64,000 nucleotides of DNA, from assembly GCA_014529385.2 (NCBI GenBank), contig CM043959.1, forward strand, positions 53,993,253 to 54,057,252, in the 5' to 3' direction. This stretch comes from Adiantum capillus-veneris (Eukaryota > Streptophyta > Polypodiopsida > Polypodiales > Pteridaceae). Shown here in pieces: positions 33,539-44,828 of this stretch. Made by a program: the position numbers and the translations under genes. Each line of letters starts with the position of its first letter. Positions within the stretch are counted from its first letter, which is position 1. The notes beneath the pieces were generated by a model. The model was not told where the DNA came from. It did not search any database and worked only from the letters and a program-made list of their open reading frames with translations.

Positions 33539-34735
33539 CTACTCATTTTCAACCCTTTCCTCATCATGTACATCATGTACATCTGCATCAGTAATAGGCT
33601 GATCTGTAACATTTTCAAAAACCCCCATGGGTTGTACATTTGCCTCATTGGAACTTACATTCATATTTCCACCACTGAAAAGAGGCAACAAAGGGTCATA
33701 AATGTCATGTGAGCTTACATTACTGTCTCTAGTACATGACAGCAAGGGCTGAACAGAATCTTCCACAAACAATACATCCCGTGAAACCACAATACGCTTT
33801 GTTTGCGGATGATATAACCTGTAACCTTTGCTTTCAGCACTATAACCAAAAAAAATACATTTGACAGCCTTATCATGCAATTTTCTACACTGTGTTTGTG
33901 GCACCAAAGCATATGCCAAACAACCAAAAACACGCATGTGCTCAATAGAAGGCTTTCTATCATGCCATGCTTCATATGGAGTAATAGACTGCAAAGCTTT
34001 TGTAGGACTCCTGTTTAGTACATAAGTGGCACACATGATGGCCTCAAGCCAAAAAGAATGCGGCAAAGCTTGACTTTTGACCATACATCGTGCCACTTCC
34101 GTAAGTGACCTGTTTTTTCTCTCAGCAACACCATTTTGTTGAGGTGTATAAGGCACTGTACATTGGTGTTTTATCCCACGACTAGCCAGAAATGCATTGA
34201 ATTCATGAGACATATACTCCCCCCCTCGATCGGAACGGAGGGTGCCCATAGTACATTTCGAGACATTTTCAGCCATAGCCAAAAATTGTTTGAAGCACAT
34301 AAAAACTTCGGACTTCGCTTTAAGTGGAAATACCCATGCAAGCCTGGAGTAATTATCAATGAAAGTCACGAAGTAAAGGTCATTGACCAAGGACGGAGTT
34401 TGCATGGGCCCACAAACATCAATATGCACAAGCTGCAACCTGCATGTGGCCTGAACTGAACCATCCTTTGGAAACTTAGAACATTGCATTTTACCCAAAA
34501 TACAGCCTTCACAAACATGTTTGACAAGTGCTTCAAGAGGCGGCAAAGAAGCAACCATATCAAATTTCTGCAAACGCAGCAAACTGGCAAAATTCAAATG
34601 ACCAAAACGTGCATGTCAAAGTTTTACATCTGAAATAGCCCTTGAATCTGCAACTGCATTTGCAAAATTTTGTCCACACTTGTCATACAAAGTGAGCTTA
34701 TACAGCCCACGGTACAAAAGCCCAAATGCAACGAT
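33539..34735 (-). pseudogene. Copia A2 integrase
   Basis: Open for about 352 codons (34597-33539) with a TGA upstream near 34617. Zinc region VCEGCILGK; core acidic residues in VHIDVCGPM, LRSDRGGEYMS and NGVAERKNRS all kept; C-terminal block AYALVPQTQCRKLHDKAVKC. Better preserved than copy A1. Its N-terminal side is cut near 34735 by copia B. Confidence 0.9.
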
Positions 34736-34749
34736 TTCATCAAAACTAA

Positions 34750-36139
34750 GGCTGATTTCTTTGCAAGATGGATAGCGCTTTGGCTATCACTGTACAAGAC
34801 ACAATTGTTTTGTTTGAAACCAAGCTCTTCTAAGAATCTCTGAAGCCACAAAATTTCTTTGCTTGCCTCCGTCATTGCTACATACTCTGCTTCCGTGGTA
34901 GAAAGTGAGACCACTTTCTGTAGCTTTGAAGCCCAGCTTACTGTTGTGCCTCCAACCGTGAAGACATAGCCCGTAGTGCTCCTTCGAGTATCTTTGTCAC
35001 GTGCCATATCTGCATCAGCATACCCTTAAAAAAAAATATCAATTCCTCCCAAAAAGAAAGCATTTGTTGTTGTCCTTTTTAGATACCTAAGTATCCACTT
35101 CACAGCTTGCCAATGCTCTTTACCTGGGTTGTCCATGAACCTACTCACAACTCCCACTGCATGTGCAATGTCTGGCCTTGTCCAGACCATAGCATACATT
35201 AGAGAACCTACCGCTGCAGCATATGGAACTTTAGACATATAGGCTATCGCCTCTTGTGTCTTTGGATACATATCCTTCGTTAGTTTGAAGTGACCAGCCA
35301 AAGGTGTAGAAAGTGGTTTTGAATTTTGCATTGCAAACCTTTGTAGTACCTTCTTGATGTAATCCTCTTGAGATAGCTTTATTGTCTTCTTCGTCCTGCC
35401 CTTTGATATTTTCATACCAAGTATCCTCTTTGCATCACCTAAATCTTTCATTGAAAAAGATTTAGACAGCTCCTCTTTTAGGTCTTTGATGTCCTGCATG
35501 TTAGCACTTGCAATCAACTTGTCATCAACATACAACATTAGGATGATGAATTTCCCATCTCCCAAATTCTTCGTGTAGACACAGTGATCCGAGTTGCATC
35601 TTGTGAATCCATGATCCAACATCCATCGATTGAACTTCAAGTACCATTGTTTTGATTCTTGCTTTAATCCATATAAGCTTTTCTTTAATCTGCAAACCAT
35701 TTTCTCCTTACCTTTTACTTCATACCCCTTTTGTTGAAGCATGTAGATTTCCTCCTCTAAGTCACCGTGAGGGAATGCCGTATTTACATCCCTTTGCTCA
35801 AGATTTAGATCATGAGAAGCCACAAGGCTTAAGACAAGCCTAATTGAGTTCATTCTTACAATAGGAGAAAATATTTCATTGAAGTCAATACCTTTCTTTT
35901 GAGAAAACCCTTTTACCACAAGCCTAGACTTGTACCTTTTCTTCCCACCTTCTTCTTCCTTCAGCTTGTACACATTTGTTTTGAAGTGCCCGCTTACCTT
36001 TAGGCAACTCAACCAACTCCCATGTTTGGTTGCAATGTAGTGAGTCCATCTCCGCTTGCATGCTTTTTGTCCATTCTTCTTTGGATTCGTGTTGCATAGC
36101 TTCTTCGTATGATTCCGGATCTCCAGAATCTGAGATCAA
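34750..36139 (-). pseudogene. Copia B reverse transcriptase and RNase H (truncated)
   Basis: RT from WTKSMQAEMDSLHCNQTWELV (near 36080) through FSPIVRMNSIRLVLSLVA, LKKSLYGLKQESKQWY, catalytic LYVDDKLIASA (about 35520-35550) and MKDLGDAKRILGMKI. A poly-A-like stop region near 35030 breaks the link to RNase H ([35 protein letters not shown]). The catalytic Asp pair is intact. The domain ends early at the truncation. Confidence 0.9.
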
Positions 36140-36296
36140 GAGATATTTGAAGGAAGGAACAAACCTTTCTAGAGGTCTACTTGCTCTTGAAGACCTTCAA
36201 GGAATAGGTTGAGGCTCCTCATTTGATTGACGTTGTTGCACATTGTCACCGTTTGCAGTCCTTGAGTCTTCACCGTCCTCAAGCTCCATGTACTCA

Positions 36297-37655
36297 TCAC
36301 CTGTTTCTTTTGTTTGTTTTCTTTCCAAGTAATCTTTGTACATATTTTGTTCGTTCGTTAAAAATTACATCCCTACTCCTTAAGATTTTACCATCTGCAA
36401 GATTCCATAGGCGATACCCAAAGTCACCTTCTCCATAGCCAATGAAGAAACACTTTTTGGACTTTGCATCTAGCTTTGATCTTAGGCTTCCATCTATGTA
36501 CATGAAAGCCTCACACCCAAACACTTTGAGAAATGCATAATTCACCGGTTTACCTGTCCATGCCTCTTCTGGAACTTCTCCATCCAATGCCATAGAGGGT
36601 GACCGGTTGATTAAGTACACAGACGTACTTATAGCTTTCGCCCAAAGCTCAAGCGGTAGGCCTGCATGTAGCCGCATGCTTCGTGCTCCCTCCATGATTG
36701 TCCTGTTCATCCTTTCCAAAATACCATTTTGTTGAGGTGTCCTTGGGGTTGTCCTTTGCCTCCAATTGCCATTGCTAACACAAAAGCTTTCAAAAGCTTG
36801 GCTGCAATATTCGCCTCCATTGTCGGATCTGAGGCATTTAACCTTGGTACCTATTTCATTCTCCACAAAGGATTTCCACCTTTGAAATATGGAAAATACA
36901 TCGGACTTATTCTTCATGACATAAACCCATGTTTTTCTAGTCGCATCATCTATGAATGTTACATAGTACAATGAGCCACCAAGTGATGGTGTACTTGCAG
37001 GACCCCAAACATCAGAATGAACCAATGCAAGTTTTTTATTTTTTCTTTCATTTCTTGATTTTTGAAATTTTACCCTCTTTTGTTTACCATAAACACAATC
37101 TTCACAGAACTCTAAGTCCACTTCTTTCAAACCTGGTAAAAGCTTCTTCTTTTGAAGGATTTGCATTCCTTTGGCACTCATATGCCCAAGCCGGTAGTGC
37201 CACACCGCACTGTCAACTTCTATAGTTGCTGCACAAGCTGAAGGGTGTGTGTTGATAGTACACAAGTAAAGTGTACCGACCTTTTCTCCCTTAGTAACCA
37301 CCAAAGATCCCTTTGAGATCTTCCACCGTTTGTTTCCAAATGCAATGTTGTGACCTTCATCGTCCAATTGTCCTGTAGAGATCAATTTTTTCCGAAGAGA
37401 AGGAACATGCCTAACATCTTTAAGCTTCCATTCATTTTCGTTAGCAGTTTTGACAGAAACTGTACCTTTGCCTCCGACAATCTCACAAGCTTCATCATCT
37501 CCCAAGTATACATACCCAAAATTACCTTTGGTGTAATCTTGGAAACGTTGCTTGTGTGGTGTCGCATAAAATGAAGCCCCAGAATCTACTATGCAGGAAT
37601 TAGACACATTATCTAATGAGAGAATTAGAGCATCTTGCTCTACTTTACCTGCCAC
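36297..37655 (-). pseudogene. Copia B protease-integrase
   Basis: One open frame of about 452 codons. Protease active site IVDSGASFYATPHKQ is intact. Zinc region: WHYRLGHMSAKGMQ, then CEDCVYGK. Integrase core: HSDVWGPA, LRSDNGGEYCS and NGILERMNRT give D-D-E. The C-terminal block VFGCEAFMYIDGSLRSKLD is typical of the TNT1-94-like copia group. Neighbouring gag and RT are in other frames or behind stops, so the polyprotein is broken although this piece is sound. Confidence 0.92.
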
Positions 37656-37699
37656 ATTGGCCTCTGATGTTGGCTTGCTGTCTTGAGACTCAGTCTCCT

Positions 37700-38456
37700 T
37701 ATTCTTCTTGGACCATCAATCCTTCTTGACGTGGCCCTTCTTGCCACAGTTTCAACATTCAAGAACTAACTTTGTGTGTGACTTGCTCCGTCTTGAGCAA
37801 TCATGACTCTTTTGGTTTTTGAACCTCTCCTTAGGCCTTCCTCTTGTTTCCACTGACAGTGCAGCACTTGATGATTCTCCTATGCTTCTCCTTCGTATGT
37901 CCTCGCTTAGGAGAACACCCACAACATCATCAAACTTAAGAGTATTTGTGCCAGAGATAGAATTACTTACAGCCATCACAAGGTTGTCCCAACTATCCGG
38001 TAGAGATGATGGTATAAGGAGAGCTCGCACTTCGTCATCGAAATTGATTTTCACCGATCGAAGTTGACTTATGTTTGTGTTAAAGTCATTTAGGTGTTCT
38101 GCAACTGAACCATTCTCTGCCATCTTTAGATTGAACAAGCGCTTCATGAGAAATACCTTATTGGATGCCGATGGTTTCTCGTAGAAGTCATCAAGTGACT
38201 TCATCAAGCCCTCCATGGTCTTAATCTCTGAAACGTTGAAGGCCACCATTGACGACAAACTTAACCGGATTGTTCCCATTGTCTTTCGATCAAGGACAAT
38301 CCATGCTTCATCTGCCATTGTTGCGGGCTTCTTTGCAAGACCGCCTAGTGGCAAATAGAGGTCCTTCTGGTAGAGATAGTCTTCAATCTGCATCTTCCAA
38401 TGTTGGTAGTTTTTGCTGTTGAACTTCTCAATCTTGAGCTTCCCTTCCTCCGCCAT
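37700..38456 (-). pseudogene. Copia B gag
   Basis: The start is the ATG at 38456 (MAEEGKLKIEKFNSKNY). It is a copia gag with WKMQIEDYLYQKDLYLPL, LMKRLFNLKMAENGSVAEHLNDF and SLPDSWDNLVMAV. The zinc knuckle reads C-stop-NCGKKGHVKKD-stop: the Trp after the first Cys and the last Cys have both become TGA. Two nonsense changes inside the RNA-binding knuckle silence everything downstream. Confidence 0.9.
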
Positions 38457-38515
38457 AACTCCCACTCAATTAAGGGAATCCTTTCCTTGAGATAATTTAG
38501 CTACGAGCAAACCTT

Positions 38516-38528
38516 GCTCTGATACCAG
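38516..38528 (-). other. Primer-binding site, initiator tRNA-Met, copia B
   Basis: Minus strand CTGGTATCAGAGC, immediately after the LTR's CA end. Confidence 0.9.
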
Positions 38529-38529
38529 T

Positions 38530-39171
38530 TGTTGGGAAATATGACGTAGCTAAATAGATATTTGAGTAGGTTACTTAATGGAGAGAGATAGATTTCACAC
38601 AAGAGATTATAGAGTAGAGAGAGAGAGAGTACACACATATACGTGGTTAACCCAATGTGGGCTACGTCCATGGGAAAGCAGCCACTCAATGGCCTTAGTA
38701 CTTCAAAACAAGAAGTAGTTTACAAATGAATTATACCCTTAATAGTGCTCCCGCCTTGCTTCACTCTCACCACCTCACACTCACCTTGTTGCATCAACTT
38801 CACACTATGAAATGTGTGTAGAAATGGCCTCCTTTTATAGGCCAAAAGGGCTGCCCTCTCTCATGAGGGGCAGCCATGTGTAGCCGCCCTTGTGTAGATA
38901 AGTCCATATCGGACCCTCCAATCTGCCCATGTGTGGCTGCCCTTGAGAAGACGAGTCCGCTTTTGAATTTGGCCACTGGCCACCGGCCATTGACTTTCGA
39001 CCACCGGCCACCAGCCAACCGATCGATCGTTTTCCGACCACTTTCCCGGTCGCCGTCCGGCCATAATATTCCGGCAAAAATTTTGGCCGAGGTTGGCCGT
39101 GAAATTTTTGGTTTCCGGTGAGTGATTTTCCTTCACGCACGATGGCTTCTCCTCATAATGGGGTCCTTACA
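38530..39171 (-). repeat. 5' LTR of copia B (642 bp)
   Basis: TG (tgttgggaaatatg) to CA (gggtccttaca), next to the primer site. Only one copy is in the window. Includes a short GA run and a GC-rich part with several ccaccggcc words (38960-39070). Confidence 0.85.
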
Positions 39172-39232
39172 AATGTGCATTTTTACCACAAAAAATTACA
39201 AGGGGTAAATCAAGCTCCATACTTAACAACAA

Positions 39233-40494
39233 GTGAAAGAACTGCCAATAGCAGCGGTAAGCACAATCTTTCCAACTCCCTAAACCGGATAAGAGGCATT
39301 CTTGGCACAAGTGACTAAATTCCCATGAGGGATAGACTCGAGAGAGGTGAACAATTCACAATGTGAGGTAATGTGCTTTGTAGCACCACTATCGAAATAC
39401 CACACATGTGAATATGTAGCAACTAACAAGTATGCATCATGGACAGTAGGATTGTAAGTGCACTTTGCACTAAAAGCCCATTCTGCATCAACATCAACAA
39501 CACAGTCTCCTTTCACAGAAGACTCAACAATGGCTGCATTTGTAGTGAAACCAGCATTTGCAGTGGAACCACCCTCTTTCTTCTTAGCCTCTTTGGCCTT
39601 CAACTTAGGACACAACTTGATCAAGTGATCATTAGCTTTACAATAATGGCAACGCATTTTCTTTTTGCCCTTATCACCAGAATTTCCAGACGAATTGCTT
39701 CCAGCAAAAGCATTAGGAACAAATTTTTTGCCACTCGTAGCAGCAGCAGAACCATAAGAAATGGTTGTATTGCTGTTACCACCCTTTCTCTGAGAAGCAA
39801 TAAAAGCCTGTTCAACTGCATGCTGTCTAGTCTTTTTTTTTTTGGAAAGTGACTCTTGCAACAGTAATGTGCATAATGCATCAAACTTGACAACTTCTGG
39901 ATTTCCTTGGGTCATAAGTCTCCAACTATTAGCAAAAGTCTAGTAAGAATCAGGTAAGGCATCAAGAACAATTTGCACAAGGAAACTGTTTGAAATGACT
40001 TCACCTGTAGAAATAAGTTTCTCATTGACACCAGCAAGAAAAGTGTCCATATCATCTTCCTCATGCATAATCTTCCACTCCAGCTCTTTACGCAGCAAAC
40101 CAATTTTAGCCTCATTGCGGCTTGCATAAAGACCTGCTAGAATATCCCAAGCCTGTTTTGCAGATTTTATTGAACGGATGTGAGGAACAATGGTGTGCTT
40201 CACAGACAACACAATCATTGCATGAGCCTGTGCATCCTTTACATCCCAACGAGCTTGTTTTGCCGTAGGCAAAACAACTCTAATAGTAGCAATCCTTGCA
40301 GCAAGACCTGCAACATCCTCAACATCGCCTACATCGTCAGAGCCAGGATGTACATCAATGCCCTGGACAATATTCCAGACGCCCTTTGGCACAAGAACAT
40401 GTTGCATCATATAAGCCCACATAGGGTAATTGTCCCCATCCAACCTGTCCTCAGTAGCAAACATCTTGAAGACATCTGTGTTGTTGTTAGCCAT
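39233..40494 (-). pseudogene. Copia A2 gag and protease
   Basis: ATG at 40494 (MANNNTDVFKMFATEDRLDGD). The gag body is in one frame, interrupted by a single TAG near 39945 (a CAG in copy A1). The same frame continues through the zinc knuckle CHYCKANDHLIKLC (about 39670-39630) to the protease active site WYFDSGATKHIT near 39390-39410. Only one nonsense change was seen up to the protease, so this gag is the best preserved in the window. It runs into the copia B insertion near 39233. Confidence 0.9.
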
Positions 40495-40842
40495 AGTAAA
40501 TATTGTACCTAATGTGAAAACTGCCAAAAAATAGGAGAAACAGAGCAGGAACAACACGTGCTATATAGCACAAATCGTAGAAGACTGTAAGGCACATGTT
40601 ATGTAGAAAATGGCACTGACATAAATTTTGCACAAAATGACAAAATTACATGTGCAGACCTACCTGTAGTGGAAACGGAGGCCAAAATGAGCTCGAATCA
40701 GAAATCTGAATAGACTGAGCTCTACAAACTCACCCGAGATATTTGTCAACCTGCGAACACTTGCCAAAACCTACTGTAATCGGAGAAAGTGAGCAGGCGT
40801 GTGCTGGAGTAGCTGGCAACTAAGCTTGGGAGGACATAACCT

Positions 40843-40855
40843 GCTCTGATACCAA
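40843..40855 (-). other. Primer-binding site, initiator tRNA-Met, copia A2
   Basis: Minus strand TTGGTATCAGAGC beside the 5' LTR. Confidence 0.92.
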
Positions 40856-40856
40856 T

Positions 40857-41085
40857 TGTTAGAATTAGGGTTGCAGAGAAACACACATAGCTTGGAGAAG
40901 ATGAAGGAAGCTCAAGGCACACAACGGAGAGTGTGTTACTTAGTGTGCAATGGAAAGATAGATAGCCCTAGAGTGATGGACTTATATACAATGCACGGGG
41001 GAAAAAACCTCTTAAAGAGGGAAAAAATGCCCCAGCAATCCTAGTGTGTTCACACACACATCACTACCACATGTATATGGTAGCA
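40857..41085 (-). repeat. 5' LTR of copia A2 (229 bp)
   Basis: TG (tgttagaattaggg) to CA (tatatggtagca). Followed by cattt, the right target duplication. Confidence 0.94.
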
Positions 41086-41090
41086 CATTT

Positions 41091-41587
41091 TCCTCCTTAA
41101 TTGCGTTCCCTCAACTTCTTATCATTACAACCTTCTCAATGTCTCGAGCTAAATATCTTTGATTTTCTTATTGTCCAAAACTCTAGCCATCTAAGCCTCT
41201 CACTGTTCAACTCAGTGCTTGGCATATAATCTGGATGACTTCTATCTATCGACAAGATCTGCCAATAGGCAATATTCTTGTTGTTCAGAAATTTTACAAA
41301 AACGTGCTAGACAGTACCCTGACTACTCCCACATCGACGAGGGACAATTTAGGATCGAGTCCCAATTTTTTTGGAGTTAAATAGAGTTGTGAAATATTGC
41401 GCAAGGTAAGGGGGGGCCTGGCTGAGAAACGTTAGGGAAAAAGGAAACTTAATCACCTAACCAAAAAAATTTTATCTTCATAACACAATATGGGATGTCA
41501 CAAAAACATGTTGGACACTACCCTAATTGCTCATGAGCCGGTGTGGGACAGTTTAGGGTAGAGTCCTAATTTTTTGGGTGTTGCATC
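41091..41587. other. Spacer with a diverged 75-bp repeat pair
   Basis: Two related blocks (about 41285-41375 and 41500-41585) share words such as gtaccct or ctaccct, a gggacagttta or gggacaattta box, and gagtcctaatttttt or a variant. They look like remnants of an LTR end, unassigned. No gene. Confidence 0.4.
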
Positions 41588-42331
41588 CAATGTAACATAA
41601 TAGGACACACCACCATGAGATTTAGAAGGCCTAGACCCACATAAATCACTGTGCACAAGCTCTAAGGGTTTTCTCTCTTTGTCAAAAGAATGTTACAATG
41701 TGTCCGTGTTTGCTTTCCATATTGACAGTGCTCACGACAAAGACAGTAAGTAGCCCAAATGAGAGAGTGTCTCCATTCCATTCTTTGACATATGTCCTAA
41801 CCGGCTATGCCACAAAGCAACGGTTGGTAGCTTAGTTACAGAAAGAACACTGTTTTTATCAAATATATAAAGAGGAAAAAGTGAACCGACTTTAGAACCA
41901 TGGGCTATAATAAGATGACCCTTTGCAACATGCCAAGACTACTGATGAAAAGTGACTTTGTAACCCAATTCATCAAAACATCCAGTCGAAATCATATTGC
42001 GTGTCAAGGTTGGAACATGAGGCACGTTATGGATGATAAACTTCACCCCATTTGCCATAACCATGGAAATATCTCCTACGCCAACAATGTCACAAGAGTA
42101 ACTGCCACCAAGTGTAATAGAGCCAATGGTTTCCTCGTATGTAGTAAGCCAATGCCTATGAGGTGTGACATGCAACGAAGCACCCAAATCAAGAATCCAT
42201 GTATGGGATACTTCACCACTAACAAGGAGTTAAGTTGGCATAGAACTCTGCAAAGATAGAGTTTCCTATGCATCATAAAAGACATCATTTTTTTTAGTCA
42301 GCATATTAATGTTTTGTGTATCACTGTCATC
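41588..42331 (-). pseudogene. Copia C protease and integrase zinc region (fragment)
   Basis: Protease active site reads WILDLGASLHVTPHRHW near 42150-42190: D-S-G has become D-L-G. The GAG-pre-integrase region (ALWHSRLGHMSKNGMETLSHLG) follows near 41810-41760, with stops. The sequence ends near 41588 before the integrase core. It is a third copia family, unlike A and B. Confidence 0.82.
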
Positions 42332-43590
42332 CTAAACTATGTTCAGTTCTTCAATCTTAACTGAACTCTTTGGTTTCTCTTCCTTATCATCATGATCTTT
42401 GCCTTTACCTTTGCCCTTCTCTTTGTCACGCTTCCAAGCATAACAATCCTTCTTTATGTGACCAAACTTATCACAATAATGGCATTGAACATTGCGGCGA
42501 CCACGAGACTTTGATCTACCCTTTGATGCATCTCTATTGCCCTCTTTTTTGGACTCATGTTGCGAAGAACGGCTCTTACGTTGCTTATCATCCCTTTGCA
42601 CATAATGAGCTTCACCATGATGCGAGCTAGTCATGGTCTTCCAACGCATCTCCTCTGACAAAAGTGCACTAGTAACATCATTGTACTTTAGCGTACCATT
42701 AGGACCAAAGTTACTAACAGTTGTGCAAAAGATATCCCAAGAGGGTGGCAACAAACAAAGCAAGACTAGGAAAACGGATTTAAATGGATTCAAACAAATC
42801 CGCTTCTCCTGACAGCGTTTGAAAACCATTTCTAGGAATAGTAAGTGTTGTTCCTCATCTAAATATACAGTAAAGTCATCCATAAAGATGGCGAGGAACC
42901 GATGAAGGAACTCATTAAACATTTCCATCATACACCGCTGAAAAGTAGCTGGTGCATTGCACAGGCCGAAAGGCATCACCAGATACATGAAAGCTCCCCA
43001 CTCAGTGAAAGTGGTCTTCGCTCTATCTTCAGGAGCGATCTGTAATAACTGGTTATAGCCACTGTAACCATCCATAAAGCTATACATTTCATATCTGTCG
43101 ATCTCATCAAGCAACATGTCAGTAAAAGGCAATGGAAATGGATCTTTGATAGTTTGGGCGTTGAGTTTCCTATAGTCAACACAGACTCTCAATTTCCCAT
43201 TCTTCTTGGGAACTACGACTATGGGAAACATCCAATCGCTACTGGCCACTTCTGTGATGAACCCAGCCTTGAGAAGATTTTCAATCTCCTCCTTGACCTT
43301 CTTAGCATAGTTGGGGTTCATTCGGTATCTTTGCAGTCGTACTGGCCGAGCATCTGGCTTGAACGGTATCCTGTGTTGGCATACTTCAAGATCCACCCCT
43401 TTCAGGTCTGTGTGTTCCCAGGAAAATACGTCTTTGTAGTTCTGGAACATCCTGCGTGCCTTTTCCTTCATTATAGGATTGAGATGCTTATTAACCTTGA
43501 TCATCCTAGGACTATCCTCCGAGCCTAGGTTCCATTCTTCAATTTCTTGGTCGTCTGGAAGCAACCAATTAGGCCCGCCTCCTTTTCACT
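42332..43590 (-). pseudogene. In-frame fusion of gypsy D RT with copia C gag C-terminus
   Basis: One stop-free frame of about 410 codons. First part (43590-42758), gypsy RT: WMFPIVVVPKKNGKLRVCVD, DGYSGYNQLLQIAPED, MPFGLCNAPATFQRCM and catalytic FMDDFTVY (about 42865-42885), both Asp kept. It is cut after ICLNPFKSVFLV. Second part (42758-42332), copia gag: LLPPSWDIFCTTVSNFGP, LLSEEMRWKTM, zinc knuckle CHYCDKFGHIKKDC (about 42485-42445) and a Lys/Gly-rich tail. A TGA near 43590 precedes the frame and no good ATG opens it, so it is a reading frame rather than a proven gene. Confidence 0.85.
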
Positions 43591-43599
43591 TAGTTGATT

Positions 43600-44330
43600 C
43601 CTCAGCATAATCCCAGGATGGCCCATTCAGTTCTGAATCAGCATTCTGATCCACTGTGTGCTCTTCAAAATGTACTGGCTCCTCTACCAAGCCAGTTTCA
43701 GCTGATTCCTCCAGCCTCCCAGTTAACTAAACTGATCTTTCCCCTGTGTTGATTTCAGTAAACTGATCTGGGAATTGCTTTTTCTGCTTGTCGGCCTGCT
43801 CTTTATTCCGTAAAACCGCATTCAAGTCAATCTCTGCTAAAGGAAATATGTTCAGAGCTGTTAACATTTGTTCAATCTTCTTTGCCTTGTACTTCTGGCA
43901 TAATTCCTTCGGCCTCAGCTCTTTTCTCCAGCTCCTAGTATTAATCGTTTGGATCTGAATTTTGTCACTGGCCCCTTCTATGGTTAAGGTTTGATTGGCA
44001 TAGTCATGAACAACATGTGATGTTCTCAACCATGGGCGCCCTAGCAGCATCCCATATGCCCCTTGCACATCCATAACTAAGAAGCTGGCTTTAAATTTTG
44101 CCCTACCTACTCTTATCTGCATATTTTCAATCATGCCCGTAGCTTGTACTACTCTGTGATCTGCCATTTGCACTTTAAAGGGTGTTGGCTTTAGATTCGT
44201 GATGCCCATCCTCTGCTGGAGATGGACTCCCATTATATTGACTCCTGCTCCTCCATCCAAGATAACACTTGAAAGAGGTTCCCATTGCTTTTGAACCTTG
44301 TAGTCCACCTGAATGAGCGGTACTTCATCA
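43600..44330 (-). pseudogene. Gypsy D protease
   Basis: Open from about 44308 to 43727. The aspartic protease active site is VILDGGAGVNIM, with D-G-G in place of the common D-S/T-G, as in some plant gypsy proteins. It is followed by the flap-side block VQGAYGMLLGRPWL. After a TAA/TAG near 43730 the same frame runs through an acidic linker (EESAETGLVEEPVHFEEH) towards RT. Role: would cut the Gag-Pol polyprotein. Confidence 0.82.
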
Positions 44331-44828
44331 TCTCAGACGGCCGTCAGATCCACTGTTCTGGCCTCTGCTTCAGCTTTCCTTCGCTATCTGATGAAGTTTT
44401 CCACTTCAAGCAAGGTTTTTCTGATATCTTCCAGCTCCACAGTAAGCTTCTGAATTCTACCACAGATCTTAACATGGATTCCTTCTTTCTCTTGATCAGA
44501 CTGGTTGTCAGAGCTCGAAGAACTGGCTGTATCTTCACACTGCCATTCCTCCCTTGCAGTGCTCCCAATCCTTCCATCAACTCCCAGTTCACCAATCAGA
44601 CCTTGTACTGCAGCCAGCATGGTCTCAGTTATGCTGATCTTTCTCAGTTGATTGGACTGGTATCTTCTGAATGACTCAGGCTTCAAAACTTTCTGGCTGC
44701 TCTGACAGCTTCTTGGCTAAATCCTCTGTGATTTTAGCCGCTAGTTCTCTCTGCCCTACCATTCATCTACCACCTTCTCTTTACCCTTGGCCTTCCAAAT
44801 CTCTCTTTGTTGAGCCCATTTGTTGCTA

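Larger units (their letters stand above)
34740..39171 (-). mobile_element. Ty1/copia retrotransposon B, 3'-truncated, nested in A2
   Basis: Reading minus: 5' LTR (39171-38530), tRNA-Met site, gag, protease, integrase, RT, RNase H. RNase H ends mid-domain ([11 protein letters not shown]) at about 34750 and passes straight into copia A2 sequence, with no 3' LTR or polypurine tract. Either the copy was truncated on insertion or a deletion removed its end plus about 120 bp of A2. That stretch corresponds to about 1197-1320 of A1 and is missing here. About 50 bp at 39172-39225 is unassigned. Confidence 0.9.
28566..41085 (-). mobile_element. Ty1/copia retrotransposon A, copy 2, with nested insertions
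   Basis: LTRs at 28566-28792 and 40857-41085 are flanked by a perfect 5-bp duplication, cattt (28561-28565 and 41086-41090). Reading minus: 5' LTR, tRNA-Met site, gag, protease, then (after copia B, 34740-39171) integrase, RT, then (after a gypsy derivative, 29377-32474) RNase H, polypurine tract and 3' LTR. The two LTRs differ at about 8 percent of positions by eye, so the insertion is old. Removing the two inner elements leaves about 5 kb, a normal copia length. Confidence 0.95.

Noticed and set aside
41091-41587. LTR of copia C or gypsy D
   Set aside because: The diverged 75-bp repeats hint at an LTR remnant, but no TG...CA bounds, primer site or target duplication could be fixed.
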